Shown here piece after piece: positions 18,434-27,643 of a stretch of DNA of 64,000 nt; the first letter of the stretch is position 1; every line of letters begins with the position of its first letter. Source of the stretch: Dyella lutea. Its GTDB lineage: Bacteria > Pseudomonadota > Gammaproteobacteria > Xanthomonadales > Rhodanobacteraceae. A model generated the notes under the pieces. That model ran no database searches and was not told where the DNA came from. It saw nothing but the letters and a program-made list of their open reading frames with translations. Position numbers and translations under genes: made by a program. Where the stretch lies: assembly GCF_024158035.1 (NCBI RefSeq), contig NZ_JAMZEK010000003.1:855463-919462 (forward strand). The letters are read 5' to 3'.

Positions 18434-21400
18434 TCAGTCCAGCGCAGGCTCGGCCGCGAGGTCCTGCGGCCGCAGGAAGCGCGCGGCCAGCGGCGGCAGC
18501 ACCAGCAGATTGAGCACGGTGGAGGTGACCAGGCCTCCGAGGATAACCGCGGCCATCGCGCCCTCGATCTCGTTGCCGGGGGCACCGGCGGTCATTGCCA
18601 GGGGCAGTAGGCCGAGCGCGGTGATCAGCGCGGTCAGCAGGATCGGCAGCAGGCGCTCGGCGGCGCCACGACGCGCGGTGGCGTCGTTCCACGTACAGCC
18701 TTCGACCTGCACCAGCTCGCGGTAGTGCGCCAGCAGCATCAGTGCGTTGCGCACGCTGATGCCGAACAGGGTGACGAAACCGACCAGGCCACCCAGGCTC
18801 AGGCTCGCGTCGCCCAACAGGGCTACCGCCACGCCGCCAACCAGGGCAAACGGCAGGTTCAGCAGCACCAGCAGCACGGCGCGGCGTCGACGCAACGCGA
18901 GCCCGAGCAGCACCAGCACGCCGGCACCGGCCAGCGCCGCATGGGCCAGCAGCTCGCGCGTCGCGCGTGCCCCCGCCTCGGCGTTGCCGCCGAACACCGG
19001 GAACACGCCTCGAGGCCAGGCGACCTGGCGCGCCAGTGCGACGCGCGCCCGGGCCACGAAGTCTGCGGCGCGCTCGCCACCGCCAAGGTCCACCGTCACC
19101 GTCTGCACGCGCTGCCCGTGGTCGTGCAGGATCATGAAGCGCCCGCTGCCCATGGTAATGTCGGCCACCGCCGACAGCGGTACCTCGCGCCCGTCCGGCG
19201 CGTTCAGCGGCAAGCGGCCGACCGCCGCGGGATCGCGACGCAACGCCGGCGGCAGGATCACCGCCACGTCGAACTGCCGGCTGCCATCGACCACATGACC
19301 CACCACACGGCCCGCATAGGCGGCCTGCAGTGTCTCCTGCACATCGGCCGGCGACAGCCCCCAGCGCGCCAGCGCCTGCGGGCGCAGGCGGATCGACAGC
19401 TGCGGCGCGCCCTGCGGAGCGCGCACCTGCACGTTGCGCGCTCCCGGCAGGGTGGCCAGCGCTCGCGCGGTGGCGTTGGCCAGCTGGTCGAGGCGGTCCA
19501 GGTCGTTGCCGTAGATGCTCACTGTCACTGGCGAGGTGTAGCCGGACAGCGTCTCGTTGATCCGCTCGGTCAGGAAGGTGTTGACGCTGAACTGCGCGCC
19601 CTGGAAGCGCGCCAGTGCGTTGTCGATCGCCTGCAGCACCCGGCGCTGGCCGGGGCCGGACAGCGGCTCGAGGTCGACCTCGATCTCGGTGGAGAACAGC
19701 GGATTCGGATCGCCCACCCGCTCCGCGCGCCCGGTACGCTGGCCGACGTAGCGTACGCCGGGAACGCGCAGCAGTGCCTTGCTCACCCGCTCGCCCAGCC
19801 GCTCGGATGCGTCCAGCGAGGCACCGGGCTGCAGCCGCATGTGCACGATGTAGTGCCCCTCGCGCAGGGTTGGCAGGAACCCGGGACGCAGCAGCGGCAG
19901 CGTGCCCAGGCCGGCCAGGCACAGCACTACCACGCCGGCCAGCAGCCACCGCGGATGACGCTCCATCCGCTGCAGGAGCCGGTCGTAGAGTTCGCGCCAG
20001 CGCGCATGGAAGCGCGGCTCCGCACGCTGCGCCTCGCGCGCCAGCAGCAGGCAGCCGAGCGCCGGCGTCACCGTCATCGCCACCCCCAGCGAGGCGAGGA
20101 TCGCGGCGATGTAGGCCAGGCCAAGGGGGGCGAACAGGCGCTGCGCCACGCCGGAAAGGGTCAGTACCGGCACGAACACCAAGGCGACGATCAGCGTGGC
20201 GTAGACCACCGCGCCGCGCACCTCGGTGGAGGCGGCCAGCACCACCGCAGGCACCGGTCGCGGATCGTCGCTGGCGCGGTTCTCGCGTAGCCGGCGCAGG
20301 ATGTTCTCCACGTCGATGATGGCGTCGTCCACCACCTCGCCGATGGCGATCGCCAGACCGCCCAGGGTCATCGTGTTCAGGCCGACGCCGAAGCGTTCCA
20401 GCATCGCCACTGCAGCGAGCAGCGAGAGCGGGATCGCCAGCGCCGAGATCAGCGCCGCACGCATGTCGTGCAACACCAGTAGCAACACCACCAGCACCAG
20501 CGCCGCACCGATCAGCAAGGCCATGCGCAGATGGTCGAGCGAGGCGCGGATGAAGTTGGCCGGGCGGAAGATCGCCGGGTACAACGCCACACCCTGCTCC
20601 TTCAGCTGCGGCGCGAGCTGCGCCAGCCGCGCATCCAGCGCGTGGGTGACGCGCACCGTGTCGGCGCCGTACTGCTCGTTCACCACCAGCAGCACGCCGG
20701 GCTTGCCCATCACCGAGGCAATGCCGACCGCCGGTGCCGCACCGTTGGTCACCGTGGCCACGTCGGACAGGCGCAGCATCTGTCCCCCATGGGCGCGCAG
20801 CACCGTCGCGCCCACCACGGTCGCCGTGGTGGCGGGGTTGTGCACGGCCAGCACCACCCGCTGCTCGCGGTTCTCCACGAAGCCCGAACCCACCGTGGAA
20901 GTCGCCCGCCGCGCCGCAGCCGCCACCTCGTCGAAGGTCAGGCCGTAGCGCGCCAGGGCATCGGGTCGCACCTGCACCTGCACCTGCCGCACGTCGCCGC
21001 CGAATACGTTCACGTCGGATACCCCGGGCACCGCCAGCAATTGCGGGCGCAGGCTCCAGTCGGCCAGCGTGCGCAGGCCCATCAGGCTGCGTGTGTCCGA
21101 GCGGATGCCCACGCTCAGCACCACCATCGCCGACGACGACAGCGGCAATAGCGTCGGCGCCTGCACGCCGGAGGGCAGGTCGGCGGCGGCCCGGCCCAGT
21201 CGTTCGGACACGCTCTGGCGCAGGCGCGTAAGGTCGGCGCCGGCATCGAAGGTCAGCGTTATCACCGACAGTCCCTGCAACGACTTCGAGCGCATCTGCA
21301 CCACGCCGCCGGCACCGGCCAGCGCATCTTCCAGTGGCTGGGTCACCAGCGACTCGACCTGCTCCGGCGTCATGCCCGGCGCCTCGGTCTGCACCGCCGC

Positions 21401-21577
21401 TTCCGGCGGCGCGAACTCGGGAAACACATCCAGCCGCGCCCGCGTCAATGCCAGCACGCCGAAGCCGACCAGGATCACCGCCAACGCGACGATCGCCCCC
21501 CGATGCCGCACGCTCGCCGCCAGCACCGCATGGATGAGCCCACGCGCCGCGCGCCCGCGCGGCTCAGTCATCGTCAT
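18434..21577 (-). CDS. RND efflux transporter, CusA/CzcA (heavy-metal efflux) family
   Basis: 1047 residues, full length, with an internal in-frame start at 21571. It has the N-terminal helix, the DVFPEFAPPEAAVQTEAPG stretch, and the HME-RND central signature TLGGLAIAIGEVVDDAIIDVENILRRL carrying the paired Asp residues of the proton relay. A second porter half and the C-terminal membrane helices complete it. It pumps periplasmic or inner-membrane substrates, usually metal ions, with an adaptor and an outer-membrane channel. Its start overlaps the adaptor stop by 14 bp. No TolC-type channel gene is adjacent, so a channel encoded elsewhere is assumed. Metal specificity cannot be read from the sequence. 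Confidence 0.93.
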   Translation of the reverse strand: MTMTEPRGRAARGLIHAVLAASVRHRGAIVALAVILVGFGVLALTRARLDVFPEFAPPEAAVQTEAPGMTPEQVESLVTQPLEDALAGAGGVVQMRSKSLQGLSVITLTFDAGADLTRLRQSVSERLGRAAADLPSGVQAPTLLPLSSSAMVVLSVGIRSDTRSLMGLRTLADWSLRPQLLAVPGVSDVNVFGGDVRQVQVQVRPDALARYGLTFDEVAAAARRATSTVGSGFVENREQRVVLAVHNPATTATVVGATVLRAHGGQMLRLSDVATVTNGAAPAVGIASVMGKPGVLLVVNEQYGADTVRVTHALDARLAQLAPQLKEQGVALYPAIFRPANFIRASLDHLRMALLIGAALVLVVLLLVLHDMRAALISALAIPLSLLAAVAMLERFGVGLNTMTLGGLAIAIGEVVDDAIIDVENILRRLRENRASDDPRPVPAVVLAASTEVRGAVVYATLIVALVFVPVLTLSGVAQRLFAPLGLAYIAAILASLGVAMTVTPALGCLLLAREAQRAEPRFHARWRELYDRLLQRMERHPRWLLAGVVVLCLAGLGTLPLLRPGFLPTLREGHYIVHMRLQPGASLDASERLGERVSKALLRVPGVRYVGQRTGRAERVGDPNPLFSTEIEVDLEPLSGPGQRRVLQAIDNALARFQGAQFSVNTFLTERINETLSGYTSPVTVSIYGNDLDRLDQLANATARALATLPGARNVQVRAPQGAPQLSIRLRPQALARWGLSPADVQETLQAAYAGRVVGHVVDGSRQFDVAVILPPALRRDPAAVGRLPLNAPDGREVPLSAVADITMGSGRFMILHDHGQRVQTVTVDLGGGERAADFVARARVALARQVAWPRGVFPVFGGNAEAGARATRELLAHAALAGAGVLVLLGLALRRRRAVLLVLLNLPFALVGGVAVALLGDASLSLGGLVGFVTLFGISVRNALMLLAHYRELVQVEGCTWNDATARRGAAERLLPILLTALITALGLLPLAMTAGAPGNEIEGAMAAVILGGLVTSTVLNLLVLPPLAARFLRPQDLAAEPALD

Positions 21578-22547
21578 CGTCCTCGCTGGCCGGGGTGGCG
21601 CCCGGTGGCGGCTTCAGCTCCTGGGTCAGCAGCAGTTCGGCGCCCAGCACCACCACCGGCTGGCCGGGAAGCAGGCCGTGACGCACCACCCACGCCGCGC
21701 CGCTGCGCTGGCTGCCGGTCACCGCGGTCCGCCGGAACGTGCCCGGGGCAGATTCGACGTAGACCCAGGACTGGCCGGCATACCAGACCACCGCATCCAG
21801 CGGCACCGCCACGGCGTCGCCGGCGGCGTGGTCCGCCACGCTCACGGCCAGACGCTGGCCGCTGCGCAGATGCGCGTCGTCGGCGCGATAGAAAAAGCTC
21901 GCGCCCTGCACCACCGCGTCGGTGGTCGGTGCCGCGCCCAGCAGTTGCGCCGGCACGGGCGCTGCGGGCGGCTGCTGCAGCACCACCCGCGCCGGCGGCT
22001 GGGCGATGCCGGCTTCCGGCCACGCCAGCTCCACCAGGGCGGCATCGCCGCGGGCAAACGGCGCCAGTGCCTGCGGCCCCTGCCCGGCCAATGCCGCCAA
22101 TGCGCCCCCCCAACGGGCGCGCGCATCGGCCTGCAAGGCCGCCAGTCGCGCCGTGCCGGCGGTCTGCGTGGCACGCGCCGCCGCCGCCGCCGCATCGGCC
22201 GATTGCACGTCGCGTCGCGATACGTAGCCGCGCGGCACCAGCGCGCGCAGCCGCCGCGCCTCTGCCTCCGCGGCCCGCGCCGCCGCGGCGTCGGCCTTCA
22301 CCTGTGCCCGTGCGCTGTCCAGGTCTGCCGCCGCGGACAGCAGCGCCGAGGGGTCACGCACCGTCGCCACGGCATCCGGCAGGTCCAGCGCGCCGGCTCG
22401 CGCGAGAGGGGCGGTCACCACACCTTCCCGGGCCTGCGCGGCCGCAGGAAGCTCCACCGTTGCCTGCACCGCGGCATGGGCCGCCAGCGGCAACCAGAAA
22501 AGAGCGACGAGCATCCCGCACGAACGACGGGAACGAAGCTTCTGCAT
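21564..22547 (-). CDS. RND efflux periplasmic adaptor (membrane fusion protein)
   Basis: 327 residues from the ATG at 22547. A signal peptide (about 1-30, ending AAHAAVQ) is followed by a short alpha-hairpin rich in alanine and arginine (DSARAQVKADAAAARAAEAE...). The barrel and beta regions then contain GQRLAVSV, VPLDAVVWYAGQSWVYVES and the membrane-proximal HGLLPGQPVVVLGAELLLTQEL. It bridges the RND pump and an outer-membrane channel. It is slightly shorter than typical CusB and ends in the run EDDDDD, an acidic tail that could bind cations. It is the first gene of the two-gene operon. Confidence 0.88.
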   Translation of the reverse strand: MQKLRSRRSCGMLVALFWLPLAAHAAVQATVELPAAAQAREGVVTAPLARAGALDLPDAVATVRDPSALLSAAADLDSARAQVKADAAAARAAEAEARRLRALVPRGYVSRRDVQSADAAAAAARATQTAGTARLAALQADARARWGGALAALAGQGPQALAPFARGDAALVELAWPEAGIAQPPARVVLQQPPAAPVPAQLLGAAPTTDAVVQGASFFYRADDAHLRSGQRLAVSVADHAAGDAVAVPLDAVVWYAGQSWVYVESAPGTFRRTAVTGSQRSGAAWVVRHGLLPGQPVVVLGAELLLTQELKPPPGATPASEDDDDD

Positions 22548-22703
22548 CAGGCGAATCCATCCAGTGGGTGGCCAGGCTTCCGTGGCTGCGTGCACCGCTG
22601 GCCGGTCAGCGAAGTAGCGATGGTAACCAGCTTGCACCGAAGCTTGTTGCGTGTCGCACGCGTCATCTTGCGGAACCCTCCCCACGGATCCGCGCTTAGG
22701 GAC

Positions 22704-22991
22704 ATGCCGCGATCGGCGGCGCCGACCCAGCCGCATCGCCCCTGGCATCGTCCGCCGCCGCGCCCCGGGGTCCGCCTGCCGGCCGGCAGTGACCAGCGCC
22801 CGATGCCGCACCCCCGGTCACAGCCCACCACGCAACCGGCACTGTGCCCGCCACCCGCTGCGAGACCACAGCAACGGCCGATGCCGGCGGCCCGGCCTGC
22901 GCCGTCACAGGGCAGGAGGCACGGCAACGCGAACGACCACGGCCGCGGCAAACCGAGCGACCGCAAACGCGACGATCGCGGCGGCCACTGA
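22704..22991 (+). CDS. Doubtful 95-aa Pro/Arg/His-rich disordered protein
   Basis: ATG at 22704 with TTAGGGA just ahead, ending in TGA. The product is rich in Pro, Arg, Gln and His. Its last 25 residues (RRHGNANDHGRGKPSDRKRDDRGGH) look like the basic RGG-type tails of RNA-binding proteins. Against it, the composition is what any GC-rich frame might give, and no family is recognised. It fills a long gap between two minus-strand genes. Confidence 0.25.
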   Translation: MPRSAAPTQPHRPWHRPPPRPGVRLPAGSDQRPMPHPRSQPTTQPALCPPPAARPQQRPMPAARPAPSQGRRHGNANDHGRGKPSDRKRDDRGGH

Positions 22992-23110
22992 TCCCGGGAG
23001 CACCGCACGCCGCGCAGGCCAGCTTCCGGCCAGCGCCGGAGGGACTGTGGAAACACGGCAGTTACCCGGCAAGGACCCGGGCCACTCCAGCTGTTTCAGC
23101 CTGCTGAGCT

Positions 23111-23140
23111 CGTCGTGCCGGCGGAAGCCGGCATCCGGCG
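23111..23140. repeat. Dispersed hairpin repeat, copy 3
   Basis: cgtcgtgccggc-ggaa-gccggcat with the same cgtcg-stem-loop-stem arrangement as the other copies. It is downstream of selO and may also act as its terminator. Confidence 0.55.
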
Positions 23141-23202
23141 GGTCGTCCTCCCAAGCTGGATAAGCGCCAACGGCCACGCCCTCAGCCCGGTGGGGATGCC
23201 CC

Positions 23203-24765
23203 TCACGAACTGCACGACAGCATCGAGCAGCCCGCCTTTTCCTTCGCCCAGTCCGGTCGCCTGCCCGCGTAATGCGCGCGATCCGGCTGGTCGTCGTAGG
23301 GACGACGCATCACCTCCAGCAGGGTGTGCACGCCGGACAGGTCGCCCTGCGTGGCCAGGTCGATCGCCTCCTGCGCCAGGTAATTGCGCAGCACATAGCG
23401 CGGGTTGGCCAGGCGCATGCGCTCGCGTCGCTGCAGCGCAGGCTGCGCATCCTCGCCCAGCCGCTTCGCGTAGCGCGCCAGCCAGTCGCGCAGCTCGCCG
23501 TCGAAGCGCTCGCGCAGGTGCGCGTCGTAGAACGCCCCCTCCATTGCCGCCGTCGGCTGCGGCCGGGCCGGGTCGAAATCGAGCAAGGCGCGGTAGAACA
23601 GCGTCATGTCGATCTGCACCTGCGCCATCAGCGTGTGCAACTGGCTGTGCAGCACATCGTCCTCGGCACGCGGCTCGGCCAGGCCCAGCTTGTCGGCCTG
23701 CATCCGCCGCTCGGCGGTGGCATAGGTGCTGGCGTACCAGTCCAGCCCGGCCTGCAGCGGTTCGGTGCCGGCGAACAGCGGCGACAGCGCCGAGGCCAGC
23801 CGCGAGAGGTTCCACCATGCCACCTGCATCTGCTGGCCGAAACGGTAGCGGCGGCGACCGGCGTCGGTGGTGTTGGGCGTCCAGTCCGGGTCGTAGTTGT
23901 CGATCCAGCCGTAGGGGCCGTAGTCGATGGTCAGGCCGAGGATGGACAGGTTGTCGGTGTTCATCACACCGTGCACGAAGCCCACCCGCATCCAATGCGC
24001 GACGGTCTGCGCGGTGCGTTCGCACACCTCGCCGAACCACGCCGCGTACAACGCCTCGCCCGATCCCTCCAGGTGCGGGAAATCGCGACGGATGGTGAAC
24101 TCCACCAGCTGCCGCAGCAGCGTGTGGTCACCCCGCGCATACGGCAGCTCGAAGTGGCCGAACCGGATGAACGACGGCGCCACCCGGCACACCACCGCAC
24201 CCGGCTCGAACTCGGGATGCCCGTCGTAGAACATGTCGCGCAGCACCGATTCGCCGGTGCCGACCAGGCTCAGCGCGCGCGTGGTCGGCACACCGAGATG
24301 GTGCATCGCCTCGCTGCACAGGAACTCGCGGATCGACGAGCGCAGCACCGCCCGGCCGTCCGCGGTGCGCGAGTACGGCGTGAGCCCGGCGCCCTTGAGC
24401 TGCAACTCCCAGCGCTCGTCGCCGGCCGTCACCACCTCGCCCAGCGAGATCGCCCGGCCATCGCCCAGCTGTCCCGCCCAGTGGCCGAACTGGTGTCCGC
24501 CGTAGTTGCTGGCCCAGGGCTGCATGCCCTCCAGCAACCGGTTGCCGCCGAACACCTCGGCGAACCAGGGCGCAGCCACGTCTGCCTCGCCGAAACCCAG
24601 CGCCTGCGCCATCTCCGGCGAGTGCGCCAGCAGCCGCGGAGCAGCTACAGGCGTGGGATCGACGCGCGAATACAGCGCGCCCTCCACCTGCCGCTGCCGA
24701 GGTCCGGTCTCGGGGTCGCCGGGCAGTTCGCGCAGGAAGGCGTTGTCGAAACGAAGTGGGGTCAT
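23203..24765 (-). CDS. selO: Protein adenylyltransferase SelO (YdiU/UPF0061)
   Basis: 520 residues from the ATG at 24765. Family hallmarks are [40 protein letters not shown], the [35 protein letters not shown] stretch, [32 protein letters not shown] (pseudokinase catalytic region) and the C-terminal GCSMLSCSS. SelO has a kinase fold that binds ATP in a flipped orientation and transfers AMP to Ser, Thr or Tyr of redox-related proteins (family knowledge). The E. coli enzyme is not a selenoprotein, and this one likewise ends in Cys-Ser-Ser. It is a single gene, divergent from a VOC-family gene. Confidence 0.95.
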   Translation of the reverse strand: MTPLRFDNAFLRELPGDPETGPRQRQVEGALYSRVDPTPVAAPRLLAHSPEMAQALGFGEADVAAPWFAEVFGGNRLLEGMQPWASNYGGHQFGHWAGQLGDGRAISLGEVVTAGDERWELQLKGAGLTPYSRTADGRAVLRSSIREFLCSEAMHHLGVPTTRALSLVGTGESVLRDMFYDGHPEFEPGAVVCRVAPSFIRFGHFELPYARGDHTLLRQLVEFTIRRDFPHLEGSGEALYAAWFGEVCERTAQTVAHWMRVGFVHGVMNTDNLSILGLTIDYGPYGWIDNYDPDWTPNTTDAGRRRYRFGQQMQVAWWNLSRLASALSPLFAGTEPLQAGLDWYASTYATAERRMQADKLGLAEPRAEDDVLHSQLHTLMAQVQIDMTLFYRALLDFDPARPQPTAAMEGAFYDAHLRERFDGELRDWLARYAKRLGEDAQPALQRRERMRLANPRYVLRNYLAQEAIDLATQGDLSGVHTLLEVMRRPYDDQPDRAHYAGRRPDWAKEKAGCSMLSCSS

Positions 24766-24874
24766 GCAGGCATGGTTGAGGCGAAGCGGGCCAGACGCAA
24801 GCCGTGTCCGCCGCCCCATCGACGACGATCGGTGTACTTTCTCTCCGCCCCGTCACGCCGCCGAGGAACCCGCC

Positions 24875-25255
24875 ATGAAACGTCTGTGGACCATCATCGG
24901 GGTCGACGATGTTGCCCGCAGCTTCCGCTGGTACCAGACCTTGCTCGGCCTTCCCGCGTCGCCCCCGGCGCACGACTACTTCGGCCAGATCCTCGACGAC
25001 GACGGCACCGTCCTGCTCTGCCTGCACGCCTGGGGTGCGCATGACCATCCCTCGCTGCACAGCCCGGCCGAAGCCCGTCCGGGCAACGGCCTGCTGCTGT
25101 TCTTCCGGGTCGACGATTTTGACGACGCGCTGGGACGCGCCCGCACCCTGGTAACGGCGCTGGACGAAGAACCAGCCATCAATCCGAACACCGGCACCCC
25201 CGAATTCGCACTGAGTGATCCGGATGGATATCGCGTCATGGTCAGTGCGCAATGA
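24875..25255 (+). CDS. VOC-superfamily (glyoxalase/bleomycin-resistance-like) protein
   Basis: 126 residues from the ATG at 24875 (GAGGAA upstream). Two beta-alpha-beta-beta-beta modules are visible: WTIIGVDDVARSFRWYQTLLGLP at the start and a second half with GLLLFFRVDDFDDALGRARTL, ending PEFALSDPDGYRVMVSA, the usual 'xxDPDGxxv' close. These proteins bind metal or sequester small molecules; the ligand is unknown. It precedes the OsmC gene by about 100 bp on the same strand. Confidence 0.85.
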   Translation: MKRLWTIIGVDDVARSFRWYQTLLGLPASPPAHDYFGQILDDDGTVLLCLHAWGAHDHPSLHSPAEARPGNGLLLFFRVDDFDDALGRARTLVTALDEEPAINPNTGTPEFALSDPDGYRVMVSAQ

Positions 25256-25359
25256 GCCACGCGCCACGAACATTTCGGACCAGGTTCCACGCCTCGGCAA
25301 GCCGCTGACCGCAGCTCGAGCCAAAGCGCGTTCCAGACTGACCAAACCCGGGAGAAGTC

Positions 25360-25761
25360 ATGCAGATTTCGGCATTCGTCAAAAGCGGCGGCGGCACCCA
25401 CGAAGCACGCGTCTCGACCAGTGGATCCATGCGGGAGCTGACCGTTCCCGCGAAGCCGGACGGCCACGGCTCGGCGGTCAACGGTGGCGAGTTCCTGATG
25501 CTGGCGCTGGCCACCTGCTACTGCAACGACCTGTATCGCGAGGCCGGGCGCATGGGCCTCGCGCTGACCCGGGTGACGGTGGAGGCCCATGCCGAGTTCG
25601 CCGGCGTCGGACTGGCCGCCCGCGACATCCGCTATCGCGCCGAGGTGGAGTCCCCGGCGTCGCCGGAGCAGATTGGCGAGCTGATCCGGCAGACCGACGC
25701 GGTGGCGGAAGTCCAGAACACGGTGCGCGCCGGCGCACCAGTTACGCTGGAGAAATCCTAG
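25360..25761 (+). CDS. OsmC/Ohr family protein
   Basis: 133 residues. Shows the OsmC-fold core GGEFLMLALATCYCNDLYREAGRMGL, with a cysteine in TCYCN at the position of the peroxidatic Cys on the central helix. The second OsmC cysteine region is less clear, so it may be a YhfA-like member and not a true organic hydroperoxide reductase. The family is cytoplasmic and dimeric. It lies between a VOC protein and a DUF1415 protein on the same strand. Confidence 0.85.
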   Translation: MQISAFVKSGGGTHEARVSTSGSMRELTVPAKPDGHGSAVNGGEFLMLALATCYCNDLYREAGRMGLALTRVTVEAHAEFAGVGLAARDIRYRAEVESPASPEQIGELIRQTDAVAEVQNTVRAGAPVTLEKS

Positions 25762-25859
25762 CTGCGCAGTGGGCGCGCCACGTGCCGCAGCAGGACATCC
25801 GCCGCAACCCGACGGCATCACCCCGCTATAGTCGCGCCCTCGCCACTGGAGTCCCCGCC

Positions 25860-26447
25860 ATGTCCGATGCATCCTCCTTCATCACCGCCGGCCTGACGCC
25901 GGAGGACGCGCCCTATATCGAGGCGACGCGGCACTGGGTGGAACGGGCGGTGGTCGGACTGAACCTGTGTCCGTTCGCGCGGGCGCCCTTCATCCAGGGC
26001 CGCATCCGCTACGCGGTGAGCCATGCACGCGACACCGACACCCTGCTCGACGACCTCTGCGGCGAACTGCAGAGCCTGGCCGCGGCCGACGTCGCCGAGT
26101 GCGAGACCACCTTGCTGATCCACCCGCACGTGCTGGGCGACTTCCTCGACTACAACGACTTCCTCGATGTGGCCGATACCGCGGTGGAAACGCTCAAGCT
26201 CGACGGCGTGCTGCAGGTCGCCAGCTTCCACCCGCACTACCAGTTTGCCGACACCGCCCCCGACGACGTGGAGAACGCCAGCAACCGCTCGCCGTTCCCC
26301 ACTCTGCACCTGCTGCGCGAAGCCAGCGTGGAACGCGCCGCCGAGGCCATGAGCGACCCGGACGAGATCTACCGCCGCAACATCGACACCCTGCGCAAGC
26401 TGGGGCGCGAGGGGTGGGAGAAGCTGGATGTAGGCAGCGCGGACTGA
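25860..26447 (+). CDS. DUF1415 family protein
   Basis: 195 residues. Contains the family motifs ATRHWVERAVVGLNLCPFARAPF (about 20-42), ETTLLIHPHVLGDFLDYNDFLD, and VASFHPHYQFADTAPDDVENASNRSPFPTLHLLREASVERA. The CPFA and HP(H)Y/QF clusters are invariant in the family and look like a metal or redox site. Function is unknown. Transcription direction and spacing suggest it may be read with the upstream OsmC gene. Confidence 0.9.
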   Translation: MSDASSFITAGLTPEDAPYIEATRHWVERAVVGLNLCPFARAPFIQGRIRYAVSHARDTDTLLDDLCGELQSLAAADVAECETTLLIHPHVLGDFLDYNDFLDVADTAVETLKLDGVLQVASFHPHYQFADTAPDDVENASNRSPFPTLHLLREASVERAAEAMSDPDEIYRRNIDTLRKLGREGWEKLDVGSAD

Positions 26448-26577
26448 GCTGGATCCGGCCAGCAGCAGCTACACGCTATCCAGGCGCAGCAGCGGGGCGC
26501 GAGCGAGCGTCTCACTGTCCCTGCGAGATGCGTCTTCCCTTCGCGATCCAACCGTGCGTCCCGGTGTGGCTCCCCGC

Positions 26578-27525
26578 TCACTCCGCCACGCGCGACTGCC
26601 GCCGCATCGACTGCGGAGCCACACCGAAACCGCGCTGGAACACCTCGCGCAGGTGCCGCCGATCGCGGAACCCAGTCTCGCGGGCGATCACCTCCAGCGG
26701 GAGACGCCCATGTTCGACCATGACCCGTGCAGCTTCCAGCCGCAGGGCCTCGATCGCCCTGGCCGGTGACTGTCCGGTCTCCGCCGTGAACACGCGGCTG
26801 AACTGGCGCGGGCTCAGGTTGGCCTGCTCGGCCAGTTGCTCCACCCCCAGCCGGGTCGCCAGATTGCGCCGCGCATAGTCGAGCGCCTGCTGGATGCGAT
26901 CGCTCCGCGGAGCCAGCTCCAACATTTCCGAATGCTGCGACTGCCCGCCCGCGCGGCGGTGATGCATCACGAGCCGGTGCGCGACCGAGCGCGCGATATC
27001 CGCCCCCAGATCCTTCTCCACCATGCCCAGGGCCATGTCGATCGCCGCCGTCATGCCGGCCGACGTCCAGAACGGACCGTCGAGGATGAAGATGCGGTCG
27101 GCCTCAACCTGGATGTCCGGATGCCGCTGCTGCATCTGCTCGGCATAGGCCCAGTGGGTGGTGGCGCGGCGTCGGTCCAGCAACCCCGCTTCGGCCAGCA
27201 CGAAACCGCCCGTGCAGATGCCGGCGATCCGCCGCGCTTTGGGCGCGACCCGGCGCAGGAACGCCAGCAGTTCCTGCGATACCGGACTGGCCAGCGGATC
27301 GATCACGCCGGCCACCATCCACGTGTCCGCACGGCTGCGCGTCACCAGCGGCCGTGTCGTCACCCGCATGCCTATCGAGGCGCAGACCTCGCCTCCTTCC
27401 AGCGAGCCGTTGTCGACCACGTAGAAAGGTTCGCCAGCGGCCAGGTTGGCGAACTCGAACACCGCCTGCGAGGCCAGTGCCATCACCTGGAAGCCGTGCC
27501 CCAACACATATCCGACCCGATGCAT
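26578..27525 (-). CDS. GlxA-type transcriptional regulator (DJ-1/PfpI plus AraC domains)
   Basis: 315 residues from the ATG at 27525, chosen for the GGGAG 7 nt upstream and because residues further up lack family character. The first 165 residues form a DJ-1/PfpI-like domain with RIAGICTGGFVLAEAGLLDRRRATTHWAYAE. The cysteine stands in ICTGGF as in GlxA relatives. The last 100 residues are a double helix-turn-helix AraC domain (LGVEQLAEQANLSPRQFSRVFTAETGQSPARAI... and VIARETGFRDRRHLREVFQRGFGVAP). It faces the SDR gene at 27644 and probably controls it (inference from divergent layout). Confidence 0.9.
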   Translation of the reverse strand: MHRVGYVLGHGFQVMALASQAVFEFANLAAGEPFYVVDNGSLEGGEVCASIGMRVTTRPLVTRSRADTWMVAGVIDPLASPVSQELLAFLRRVAPKARRIAGICTGGFVLAEAGLLDRRRATTHWAYAEQMQQRHPDIQVEADRIFILDGPFWTSAGMTAAIDMALGMVEKDLGADIARSVAHRLVMHHRRAGGQSQHSEMLELAPRSDRIQQALDYARRNLATRLGVEQLAEQANLSPRQFSRVFTAETGQSPARAIEALRLEAARVMVEHGRLPLEVIARETGFRDRRHLREVFQRGFGVAPQSMRRQSRVAE

Positions 27526-27643
27526 GCGATGGCTCCCGCCATGTCCTGAAAAATAACCATATCCGTCATTTAAGCCATCGTCCAGTTGCCCGAACATGAC
27601 TCCACACCCCGCGGCCCCCGCTGCCCATCCCGGAGAAATGAAC

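Larger units (their letters stand above)
22548..23202. other. 655-bp intergenic region with only a weak candidate gene
   Basis: Lies between the divergently facing 5' end of the RND adaptor gene and the 3' end of selO. It contains the candidate small frame at 22704-22991 and the hairpin repeat at 23111. No RNA gene or strong promoter is visible. The adaptor promoter should lie just beyond 22547 but no clear -10/-35 pair stands out. Confidence 0.5.

Noticed and set aside
22547..23056. Minus-strand frame of 169 codons upstream of the RND adaptor
   Set aside because: Arg/Gly/Cys-rich random-looking product; no start signal; contains no outer-membrane factor motif.
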